From: Ulvibacterium sp965228935
GTDB taxonomy: Bacteria; Bacteroidota; Bacteroidia; Flavobacteriales; Flavobacteriaceae
Length of the DNA: 64,000 bases
Assembly (NCBI RefSeq): GCF_965228935.1
Contig: NZ_OZ245846.1
Location: 5,642,001-5,706,000, forward strand
Direction of reading: 5' to 3'
Position numbers and translations under genes: made by a program. Shown one piece after another: positions 52,413-60,051 of the stretch (positions are counted from its first letter, which is position 1; each line of letters begins with the position of its first letter). Under the pieces are notes generated by a model that saw only the letters and a list, made by a program, of their open reading frames with translations, had not been told where the DNA came from and made no database searches.

Positions 52413-52820
52413 CTAACTTTCCATATTATTGTTAGATCCCAAAACCAATGTTACATGGTTGGAACGCTTTCTTATTCTGTGTGCCCGTCCTTGAGGGGCA
52501 GGACGTAACCGCTTGAGCATGCCTGCACTGTCTACTCTAATTTCCTTGATAAAAAGTTCGGCATCCTCCACGTTGGCGTCCTCATTCTTGGCCTCCCAAT
52601 TGGCCAATGCCGAAAGCAACAACTTTTCCAACCTACGTGAGGCTTCCTTGGGATTGAACCTTAGGATTGCCAATGCTTTTTCAACGCCTTCGCCACGAAT
52701 TAAATCGGCCACTAAGCGCATCTTACGCGGTGATGTTGGGCAATTATTGAGCTTGGCAAATACCATTTGTTTCTTTTCAGCCTTTAGTCTTTCGGCCATT
52801 TGTCTTTTTCGAACTCCCAT
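52413..52820 (-). CDS. rplV: 50S ribosomal protein L22
   Basis: Exit-tunnel protein contacting all 23S domains, 135 aa. It has the flavobacterial N-terminus (MGVRKRQMAERLKAEKK), then NNCPTSPRKMRLVADLIRG and the RAHRIRKRSNHVTL loop end. It is separated from rpsC by one base. Confidence 0.97.
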   Translation of the reverse strand: MGVRKRQMAERLKAEKKQMVFAKLNNCPTSPRKMRLVADLIRGEGVEKALAILRFNPKEASRRLEKLLLSALANWEAKNEDANVEDAELFIKEIRVDSAGMLKRLRPAPQGRAHRIRKRSNHVTLVLGSNNNMES

Positions 52821-52823
52821 AGC

Positions 52824-53102
52824 TTACTTTTTACCTTTGTTCTTTGCACCTGCATGGCCCCTAAAAGACCGGGTAGGTGAAAACTCTCCCAGTTTATGAC
52901 CTACCATATTTTCAGTGATATAGACAGGTACAAACTGTCGCCCGTTGTGAACAGCGATGGTAAGACCTACAAAATCAGGTGTTATCATAGAGGCCCTAGA
53001 CCACGTCTTAATGACGCTTTTCTTTCCTGAAGCCGCATTCTGCTGGATCTTTTTCTCTAAACTATAATGAACGTAAGGTCCTTTTTTTAATGAACGTGCC
53101 AT
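52824..53102 (-). CDS. rpsS: 30S ribosomal protein S19
   Basis: Small-subunit head protein, 92 aa. Recognised by RSLKKGPYVHYSLEKKI and VGHKLGEFSPTRSFRGHAG. Confidence 0.98.
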   Translation of the reverse strand: MARSLKKGPYVHYSLEKKIQQNAASGKKSVIKTWSRASMITPDFVGLTIAVHNGRQFVPVYITENMVGHKLGEFSPTRSFRGHAGAKNKGKK

Positions 53103-53120
53103 TTATTCTTCTTTCTAGTT

Positions 53121-53945
53121 TTATTTCTTTCTACGTTCTATTATGTATCGGTTGGTATCCTTGGTCTTGGAACGTGTCCTATATCCTTTGGCCGGGATGC
53201 CGTTCTTGGATCTCGGATGACCTCCAGATGCCCTTCCTTCACCACCACCCATTGGGTGATCTACAGGGTTCATGGCCACAGGTCTCGTTCTAGGTCTTCT
53301 ACCAAGCCACCTACTTCTACCTGCCTTACCGGACACAATCAGCTGATGATCGGAATTGGATACCGCACCAATAGTGGCCAAGCAGCTCGAAAGTATTAAT
53401 CTGGTTTCTCCGGAGGGCAATTTTACAGTCGCATATTTACCTTCCCTCGCCATCAATTGGGCAAAGGCACCGGCGCTTCTTGCCATTACCGCTCCTTGTC
53501 CCGGACGCAATTCAATACATGAAACAATGGTTCCCAAAGGGATTTCGCTTAAGGGAAGCGCATTACCGATTTCTGGTGCCACACCTTTCCCTGAGGAAAC
53601 TTGTTGATCCACTTGAAGACCATTTTGGGCTATGATATAGCGTTTTTCACCATCGGAATATTCCAAAAGTGCAATAAAAGCGGTTCTATTGGGGTCATAT
53701 TGGATGGATTTTACCGTGGCGGCAACATCCTGTTTGTCCCTCTTGAAATCAATGATCCTGTACCTTCTTTTATGGCCACCGCCCCTATGGCGTATGGTCA
53801 TTTTTCCTTGACTGTTTCTACCTCCCGACTTTTTTAACGGAGCAAGCAAGCTTTTCTCCGGCTTATCAGTAGTAATCGCGTCAAATCCGTTTACTACTCT
53901 AAAACGCTGTCCGGGAGTTATCGGTTTTAATTTTCTAACTGACAT
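53121..53945 (-). CDS. rplB: 50S ribosomal protein L2
   Basis: Primary 23S binding protein near the peptidyl-transferase centre, 274 aa. It has the OB-fold and SH3-like domains and the conserved MNPVDHPMGGGEGRASGGHP region around residues 222-241 that holds the histidine essential for peptidyl transfer. Confidence 0.98.
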   Translation of the reverse strand: MSVRKLKPITPGQRFRVVNGFDAITTDKPEKSLLAPLKKSGGRNSQGKMTIRHRGGGHKRRYRIIDFKRDKQDVAATVKSIQYDPNRTAFIALLEYSDGEKRYIIAQNGLQVDQQVSSGKGVAPEIGNALPLSEIPLGTIVSCIELRPGQGAVMARSAGAFAQLMAREGKYATVKLPSGETRLILSSCLATIGAVSNSDHQLIVSGKAGRSRWLGRRPRTRPVAMNPVDHPMGGGEGRASGGHPRSKNGIPAKGYRTRSKTKDTNRYIIERRKK

Positions 53946-53954
53946 TCCTTGTCT

Positions 53955-54245
53955 TTATAGATTACTGTAAAAATCGATGATATCTCCATCCGCCACATCA
54001 ACAATGGCCTTCTTCAAGGCATTTGTCTTACCATGCTGCACCCCTGTTTTGGTGTATCTGGATTTTCTGGTCGGTCCATAATTCATGGTCCGGACCTTTT
54101 TGACCGAAACCCCATAAGTGGCCTCTACGGCATCCTTGATCTGCAACTTGTTCGCCTTGGGATCCACAAAGAAACCATAGCGGTTGTACAACTCGCTATC
54201 CGCTGTCATCTTTTCGGTTATTATAGGCTTTATCAACACACTCAT
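53955..54245 (-). CDS. rplW: 50S ribosomal protein L23
   Basis: Exit-tunnel protein and chaperone docking site, 96 aa. Motifs are IKPIITEKMTADSELYNRYG and KKVRTMNYGPTRKSRYT. Confidence 0.97.
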   Translation of the reverse strand: MSVLIKPIITEKMTADSELYNRYGFFVDPKANKLQIKDAVEATYGVSVKKVRTMNYGPTRKSRYTKTGVQHGKTNALKKAIVDVADGDIIDFYSNL

Positions 54246-54252
54246 GGTTTTC

Positions 54253-54882
54253 TTATTTATTTAGGTTGGTCTCAAGTCCTTCCAAAGCACCTTCCAACAG
54301 CACAATATTATTGGCGTTTAATATTTTGTAAGTACTTAATTCTGAACTAGTTAAGACCTCCGAACCCTTCAAATTACGCGAAGACAAATATACGCTATTA
54401 TTTGAATGGCCCAACACAAACAAAGATTTTTTGTTTTCGAGCCCCAAAGACTTCAAAACTTGAATGAAATCCTTGGTCCTTGGCGTTTCAAAATCAAAGT
54501 CCTCGACCACCAAAATTGCCTTGTCCCTAGTCTTCATACTCAGGGCCGATTTACGGGCCAAACGCTTTACGTTTTTGTTCAGTTTTTGGGTGTAATCCTT
54601 GGGCCTTGGGCCAAAAATACGACCTCCGCCCCTGAAAACGGGGGACTTAATACTACCGGCCCTTGCCGTACCCGTACCTTTCTGTTTCTTTATCTTTCGG
54701 GTGCTTCCGGCTATCTCGCCGCGCTCCTTGGCTTTGTGGGTACCCTGCCTTTGATGAGCCATATATTGCTTTACGTCCAAATACACGGCATGTTCGTTGG
54801 GCTCTATTCCAAAGACTGCATCAGAAAGGTCTGCCTTTCTGCCTGTGTCTTTTCCTTTAATATCTAAAACTGCTACCTTCAT
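54253..54882 (-). CDS. rplD: 50S ribosomal protein L4
   Basis: Tunnel-constriction protein, 209 aa. The extended loop RRQGTHKAKERGE-like region (HQRQGTHKAKERGEIAGSTR) and GGRIFGPRPKDYTQKLNKN are clear. In E. coli L4 also represses the S10 operon. The start overlaps the rplC stop by one base. Confidence 0.97.
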   Translation of the reverse strand: MKVAVLDIKGKDTGRKADLSDAVFGIEPNEHAVYLDVKQYMAHQRQGTHKAKERGEIAGSTRKIKKQKGTGTARAGSIKSPVFRGGGRIFGPRPKDYTQKLNKNVKRLARKSALSMKTRDKAILVVEDFDFETPRTKDFIQVLKSLGLENKKSLFVLGHSNNSVYLSSRNLKGSEVLTSSELSTYKILNANNIVLLEGALEGLETNLNK

Positions 54883-55499
54883 TACTTCTCAATAGTTACG
54901 TATGCATTTTTATGACCTGGAACACATCCTTTAACAACGATAAGATTTTTCTCTGGTACTATCTTAAGCACCCTTAAGTTTTGAACGGTTACCCGATCAC
55001 CGCCCATTCTACCGGCCATACGCATTCCTTTGAACACCCTGGAAGGTGTAGACGCAGCACCGATGGATCCGGGAGCCCTTAATCTGTTATGTTGCCCATG
55101 TGTGGACTGGCCGACGCCTCCAAAACCGTGTCTTTTGACCACGCCTTGAAAGCCCTTTCCTTTAGAAGTGCCCACCACGTCAACAAATTCTCCTTCCACA
55201 AATACATCGACACCAATGGTATCGCCTAATTTAAACTCACCTTCAAAATCCCGGAATTCAACGACTTTCTTTTTGGGAGATGCGCCTGCTTTCTTAAAGT
55301 GGCCGGATTCGGCCTTGTTTGCACGCTTTTCTGCCTTGTCATCGAAACCGAGCTGAAGGGCACTATACCCGTCCACCTCTTCGGTTCTGACTTGGGTAAC
55401 TACACACGGTCCAGCCTCTATTACGGTACATGGAATATTTTTTCCATTTTCGTCAAAGATGCTAGTCATGCCTACTTTTTTTCCTATTAACCCAGACAT
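54882..55499 (-). CDS. rplC: 50S ribosomal protein L3
   Basis: Early assembly protein reaching the peptidyl-transferase centre, 205 aa. Motifs are GLIGKKVGMTSIFDENGK and the loop HGQHNRLRAPGSIGAASTPS with MAGRMGGDRVTVQNL. It is preceded by an unusually long 297-bp gap to rpsJ that contains an attenuator-like hairpin. Confidence 0.98.
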   Translation of the reverse strand: MSGLIGKKVGMTSIFDENGKNIPCTVIEAGPCVVTQVRTEEVDGYSALQLGFDDKAEKRANKAESGHFKKAGASPKKKVVEFRDFEGEFKLGDTIGVDVFVEGEFVDVVGTSKGKGFQGVVKRHGFGGVGQSTHGQHNRLRAPGSIGAASTPSRVFKGMRMAGRMGGDRVTVQNLRVLKIVPEKNLIVVKGCVPGHKNAYVTIEK

Positions 55500-55796
55500 A
55501 CTGATTTACATTTTGGATTTTGGTTTTCAGACCGAAAACCTATCATCCGTTACTATTTAATTTATTGTACTACTCTTTTTGCTTTCCAAAAAAATAGGGT
55601 CAAAAATCATTCAACCCTGAATTAATTTTTTGCCGTTTTTCCTTCGCTCGCAGCTCCGGACATGTCATTCCCGAAATCGTTTCAGGATTTGTTTTTACTT
55701 TCTATTAATTCCAAAACAGACACTTCGTCTTCGCTCAGTGTTTGTTTGGCTAATGGTTTTTAAGAGCAGCTTCGAGCTTACAAAAACCAAGTCTCA
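55500..55796 (-). promoter_or_regulatory. Structured rpsJ-rplC intergenic leader
   Basis: 297 bp inside an otherwise tightly packed cluster. On the minus strand from rpsJ towards rplC it holds a long imperfect hairpin at 55711-55750 (CCAAAACAGACACT against AGTGTTTGTTTGG), a terminator-like hairpin at 55588-55618 and a perfect 7-bp hairpin GGTTTTC/GAAAACC at 55522-55540, just upstream of rplC. No exact TAnnTTTG promoter was found. It could be a control leader for rplC onwards. Confidence 0.5.
55588..55618 (-). terminator. Terminator/attenuator between rpsJ and rplC
   Basis: On the minus strand AGGGT(T) pairs with (G)ACCCT around a loop of about 12 nt and is followed by ATTTTTTT (plus-strand A7 at 55588-55594). 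It lies about 180 bp after rpsJ and 90 bp before rplC. The stem is short, so termination may be partial or regulated. Confidence 0.5.
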
Positions 55797-56102
55797 CTAA
55801 ACCTTAATTTCTACCTCTACACCACTGGGCAGCTCCAATTTCATCAACGCATCAATAGTCTTGGAGGAGGAACTATAAATATCCAAAAGCCGCTTGTAGG
55901 AGCTCAATTGAAATTGCTCCCGAGACTTTTTATTCACGTGTGGCGAACGCAATACTGTAAATATTTTTTTATGCGTCGGTAACGGAATAGGACCGGTAAC
56001 CACGGCTCCAGTTGTCTTAACCGTCTTTACGATTTTTTCAGCGGACTTATCCACCAAATTGTGATCGTACGATTTTAATTTTATCCTGATTTTTTGACTC
56101 AT
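55797..56102 (-). CDS. rpsJ: 30S ribosomal protein S10
   Basis: Small-subunit head protein and, with NusB, transcription antitermination factor; 101 aa. Recognised by IRIKLKSYDHNLVDKSAEKI and PLPTHKKIFTVLRSPHVNKK. Here it lies 11 bp after fusA and, because of the following gap, seems part of the str transcript rather than the S10 one. Confidence 0.98.
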   Translation of the reverse strand: MSQKIRIKLKSYDHNLVDKSAEKIVKTVKTTGAVVTGPIPLPTHKKIFTVLRSPHVNKKSREQFQLSSYKRLLDIYSSSSKTIDALMKLELPSGVEVEIKV

Positions 56103-56113
56103 CTTTACTAGAA

Positions 56114-58243
56114 TTAAGCGGTTACACCTTTGGCCACCTTTATTACTTCTTCAGCGATATTGGATGGCGTCTCCGCATAATGTGAAAATTCCATTGTTGA
56201 AGTGGCTCTACCGGATGACAATGTACGTAAAGCGGTAACGTATCCGAACATTTCGGAAAGCGGAACCTCGGCCTTTATCACCTTGGATCCTGCCCTATCA
56301 TCCATATTGTTTACCTGGCCCCTTCTCCTATTGAGATCGCCAACAATGTCGCCCATATTTTCCTCGGGCGTCAATACCTCCAATTTCATAATAGGCTCCA
56401 TGAGAACGGCCCGTGCCTTTTTGGCCGCTTCCTTGTAACCCAGTTTGGCCGCCAATTCAAAAGAGAGTGAATCCGAATCCACCGGGTGGAAGGAACCATC
56501 CTTAAGGACTATCTTCATACTATCCATCTCAAAACCGGCCAAAGGCCCATTTTTCATGGCCTCTTTAAACCCTTTTTCAACAGATGGGATATACTCACGG
56601 GGAATGTTACCTCCCTTAATTTCGTTGACAAATTCCAGACCTGCCTTGGTTTCTTCGCTTACCGGTTCCATTGTGAAAACAATATCTGCAAATTTACCTC
56701 GCCCACCAGTCTGTTTCTTATATACTTCCCTATGATCTGCTGAAGCGGTCAGTGCTTCCTTGTATTCGACCTGGGGCTGTCCTTGGTTCACTTCTACCTT
56801 GAACTCACGTCGTAGTCGGTCTACGATGATGTCCAAATGAAGTTCTCCCATTCCGGAAATAATGGTCTGGCCCGAAGCCTCATCCGTCTTAACTTGAAAA
56901 GTGGGATCCTCCTCGGCCAACTTCGCCAATGCCATTCCCAACTTATCAACATCTGCCTTTGTCTTAGGTTCAACGGCGATACCGATTACGGGATCGGGGA
57001 AATTCATGCTCTCCAAAATAATCGGATGCTTTTCATCGGAAAGGGTATCCCCTGTCTTTATGTCCTTAAACCCAACAGCAGCTCCAATATCACCTGCACC
57101 GATAGATGACACGGCATTTTGTTTGTTGGAGTGCATTTGGTATATCCTTGAAATCCTTTCCTTGTTGCCGGAACGATTGTTCAAAACATAGGAACCTGCA
57201 TCCAATTTTCCCGAATACGCCCTAAAGAAGGCCAAACGCCCAACAAATGGATCAGTAGCAATCTTAAAGGCCAAAGCAGAAAAAGGTTCTTTTAAATCCG
57301 GTTTTCTGGCGATTTCCTCTCCTGTATTGGGATTGGTACCCACAATGGCGTCCTTATCCAATGGTGAAGGCAAATATCTACATACCGCATCCAATAGGAA
57401 CTGAACTCCTTTATTCTTAAAGGAGGAACCACATATCATAGGTATTATGCTCATATCCATTACCGCCGCCCGAAGTGCTGTGTGAACTTCCTCTTCTGTT
57501 ATCGAGTTTTCGTCCTCAAAGAACTTCTCCATGAGGTTCTCGTCATATTCGGCAACAGCCTCTATTAGGGCCGCCCTGTGCTCATGGACTTCTTCCTCCA
57601 TTTCTGCCGGGATGTCGATTACATCAAAGGTAGCTCCCATATCGTGCTCGTGCCAAACGATAGCACGGTTCTTTACCAAGTCCACAATGCCCTTAAAATC
57701 TGCTTCCTCCCCGATAGGAAGGACGATAGGAACAGCGTTGGACTTCAACATCTCCTTGACCTGCTTACAAACATTCAGGAAGTTGGAACCTTGCCTGTCC
57801 ATTTTGTTCACAAAGCCCATTCGAGGAACCTTATAGTTATCGGCAAGTCTCCAGTTGGTCTCGGATTGTGGCTCAACACCATCCACCGCACTAAATAAAA
57901 AGACAAGACCGTCCAAAACCCGTAAAGAGCGATTCACCTCAACAGTGAAATCCACGTGTCCCGGAGTATCTATAATATTAAAGTGATAGGGTTTGGTATC
58001 ATCCGTAATCTGTCCATTTTTCATCGGGAAATTCCAGGTACAGGTCGTAGCTGCGGAAGTAATGGTAATTCCGCGCTCCTGTTCCTGCTCCATCCAATCC
58101 ATAGTAGCGGCACCGTCATGCACCTCTCCTATTTTATGACTCACCCCGGTATAATATAGGATACGCTCCGTTGTGGTGGTCTTTCCGGCATCAATATGTG
58201 CCGCAATCCCAATATTTCTTGTATATTTTAAATCTCTAGCCAT
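56114..58243 (-). CDS. fusA: Elongation factor G
   Basis: GTPase driving ribosomal translocation, 709 aa. G1 AHIDAGKTTTTERIL, G3 DTPGHVDF, G4 NKMDRQG and domains II-V are all present. There is no tuf gene after it, as in other Bacteroidota. It lies between rpsG (6-bp gap) and rpsJ. Confidence 0.98.
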   Translation of the reverse strand: MARDLKYTRNIGIAAHIDAGKTTTTERILYYTGVSHKIGEVHDGAATMDWMEQEQERGITITSAATTCTWNFPMKNGQITDDTKPYHFNIIDTPGHVDFTVEVNRSLRVLDGLVFLFSAVDGVEPQSETNWRLADNYKVPRMGFVNKMDRQGSNFLNVCKQVKEMLKSNAVPIVLPIGEEADFKGIVDLVKNRAIVWHEHDMGATFDVIDIPAEMEEEVHEHRAALIEAVAEYDENLMEKFFEDENSITEEEVHTALRAAVMDMSIIPMICGSSFKNKGVQFLLDAVCRYLPSPLDKDAIVGTNPNTGEEIARKPDLKEPFSALAFKIATDPFVGRLAFFRAYSGKLDAGSYVLNNRSGNKERISRIYQMHSNKQNAVSSIGAGDIGAAVGFKDIKTGDTLSDEKHPIILESMNFPDPVIGIAVEPKTKADVDKLGMALAKLAEEDPTFQVKTDEASGQTIISGMGELHLDIIVDRLRREFKVEVNQGQPQVEYKEALTASADHREVYKKQTGGRGKFADIVFTMEPVSEETKAGLEFVNEIKGGNIPREYIPSVEKGFKEAMKNGPLAGFEMDSMKIVLKDGSFHPVDSDSLSFELAAKLGYKEAAKKARAVLMEPIMKLEVLTPEENMGDIVGDLNRRRGQVNNMDDRAGSKVIKAEVPLSEMFGYVTALRTLSSGRATSTMEFSHYAETPSNIAEEVIKVAKGVTA

Positions 58244-58249
58244 TCTTGA

Positions 58250-58726
58250 TTAAAATCTAAAGTGGGAAAATGCTTTATTTGCCTCTGCCATTTTATGGGT
58301 GTCCACCCGTTTCTTAACAGCAGCTCCTTCTTCCTTGGCCGCTGCCAATATTTCTGCTGCCAGCTTTTGCGCCATCCCTTTTTCATTTCGCTTTCTAGCG
58401 AAGCTTATCAACCACTTCATGGCAGTGGATATTTTCCTGTCCGGACGGATTTGCATAGGGATTTGGAAAGTTGCACCACCAACACGCCTACTTCTAACTT
58501 CAACATGGGGCATTACATTGGACAGGGCATCCTTCCAAAGATCCAATGCCGTCTTTTCCTCATCGGTCTTCTTTTCCTCAACAATATCCATGGCACCATA
58601 GAAGATATGGAATGCGACGGATTTTTTTCCGTCCCACATCATCATATTTACAAAACGGGTAACCAATTGGTCGTTAAACCGGGGATCCGGTAAGAGCGGT
58701 CTTTTTTTTGCCTGTTTTTTTCTCAT
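58250..58726 (-). CDS. rpsG: 30S ribosomal protein S7
   Basis: Head-nucleating 16S binding protein, 158 aa. Motifs are LVTRFVNMMMWDGKKSVAFH and VRSRRVGGATFQIPMQIRPD. Confidence 0.98.
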   Translation of the reverse strand: MRKKQAKKRPLLPDPRFNDQLVTRFVNMMMWDGKKSVAFHIFYGAMDIVEEKKTDEEKTALDLWKDALSNVMPHVEVRSRRVGGATFQIPMQIRPDRKISTAMKWLISFARKRNEKGMAQKLAAEILAAAKEEGAAVKKRVDTHKMAEANKAFSHFRF

Positions 58727-58803
58727 TACTGCTTCTTAAAAGTTTCAAGGTTCCAAATTGAGGCGACATGTAAGGCCAACTCAACTTAAATAAACCATTA
58801 AAT

Positions 58804-59178
58804 TTACTTTTTGGGTCGTTTTGCTCCGTATTTGGATCTACGTTGGGTTCTGCCTGCTACACCTGCGGTGTCCAATGCGCCCCTCACGATATGATACCTA
58901 ACTCCCGGCAAATCCTTCACCCTTCCGCCTCGTACCAATACTATCGAGTGCTCTTGGAGATTATGTCCCTCTCCTGGAATGTAGGCGTTGACTTCCTTCC
59001 CGTTGGTCAACCTTACCCTGGCAACTTTTCGCATCGCCGAGTTTGGTTTTTTGGGAGTGGTGGTATATACCCGTGTACATACGCCTCTTCTCTGTGGACA
59101 CGAATCCAAAGCAGCCGATTTACTCTTCTTGGTAATAGTGGCCCTTCCTTTTCGTACTAATTGTGAAATTGTTGGCAT
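58804..59178 (-). CDS. rpsL: 30S ribosomal protein S12
   Basis: Decoding-centre protein, 124 aa. It begins MPTISQLVRKGRATITKKSK and has TPKKPNSAMRKVARVRLTNG and the GGRVKDLPGVRYH loop. Both lysines associated with streptomycin resistance when mutated (in KKPNS and GGRVK) have the wild-type residue. It is the first gene of the str-S10-spc-alpha cluster and has a clear promoter 43 bp upstream. Confidence 0.98.
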   Translation of the reverse strand: MPTISQLVRKGRATITKKSKSAALDSCPQRRGVCTRVYTTTPKKPNSAMRKVARVRLTNGKEVNAYIPGEGHNLQEHSIVLVRGGRVKDLPGVRYHIVRGALDTAGVAGRTQRRSKYGAKRPKK

Positions 59179-59220
59179 TACTTATATAATGTATATAATT
59201 TACCCTTGTTTAAGGGCTGG

Positions 59221-59251
59221 CAAATGTAGTGATATTTTCTAAAAATTCAAA
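59221..59251 (-). promoter_or_regulatory. rpsL (str operon) promoter
   Basis: On the minus strand: -33 TTTG (59248-59251), exactly 19 nt, then -7 TACATTTG (59221-59228), matching the Bacteroidota sigma-ABfr consensus TTTG-N19-TAnnTTTG. Transcription should start near 59214, leaving a 5' leader of about 35 nt. Confidence 0.8.
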
Positions 59252-60051
59252 CGGTAAAAAATTTATTTTATATCCGTTTAATTAAAGGGGCTTTAGGTTA
59301 TATAATAATGCCGACATTGTGAATCAAATTTTATCAAAAAATCACGGTGCAAATAACCAAACAGCCAAGGCCAAAAGAAGCTATCCGATGAAATCATCGC
59401 GTACTTGGATTCATCATAAGAATTATGATATTTCCCTTTCCCTTCGAAGCCCACTTAAAAGAGTTTTAGAGAACAGGTTCATCTTGAAACGGCCTTGTTT
59501 CAAACTATTTGGATAGCACATATACCTTAAAGGGTCAAATCCGGTCAGATGTCCATTATTTAAAAACTTCCAACAATACTTTCACTACCTTTTAACCAGA
59601 CCAAAGTACCATACTATATATTGTATATGAAAATCTGTTCTTGACAATAAGGTATTCGGGACGAATTTTTGATGGCAAAAAGGCACTTTATTTCTCATCA
59701 TATAGCATCTTCCTAAAATCCGATTTCACAACAATTTTCAATTCCGCATTTTTTTATTTAAAAAATTATGGATGTGATATTTTAAGAATATTTATAAGCT
59801 CTTGAACCGATTTTTACGTACTTGTTAAAAATTTAACTTTTTTTTGTAAGTATTCTCTTTATTGGCATTTCAAACCTGTTGCATTTATAATCTAGGTACG
59901 TACATATGTGATATTTTACCGGAATTTACTTTCATTTTTCCTTTTTTTAACAAAGTAAAAAGCTATGCACGCATAACTTTAAGATAAAAAAAGTTGGATT
60001 ATTAACATGAATTTATGACTTTTGCCGGTAGCTAATTCAAATAATTTAAAA
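59252..60051. other. AT-rich intergenic region before the second susC
   Basis: About 800 bp between the rpsL promoter and susC. It is AT-rich with several T-runs and an 8-bp palindrome GTACGTAC near 59896. A 65-codon frame at 59319-59516 has no recognisable features and is probably chance. The susC promoter should lie in the last 100 bp; the best candidate -7 is GACTTTTG near 60017-60024 (one mismatch in TA), with GTTG about 20 bp before it. No RNA gene was recognised. Confidence 0.4.

Noticed and set aside
59319..59516. 65-codon frame in the AT-rich gap upstream of the second susC
   Set aside because: No recognisable domain, signal or neighbour logic; amino-acid composition looks random.
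59523..59545. GGGTCAAATCC string resembling a tRNA T-arm
   Set aside because: The T-loop sequence is wrong and no acceptor or anticodon arms surround it.
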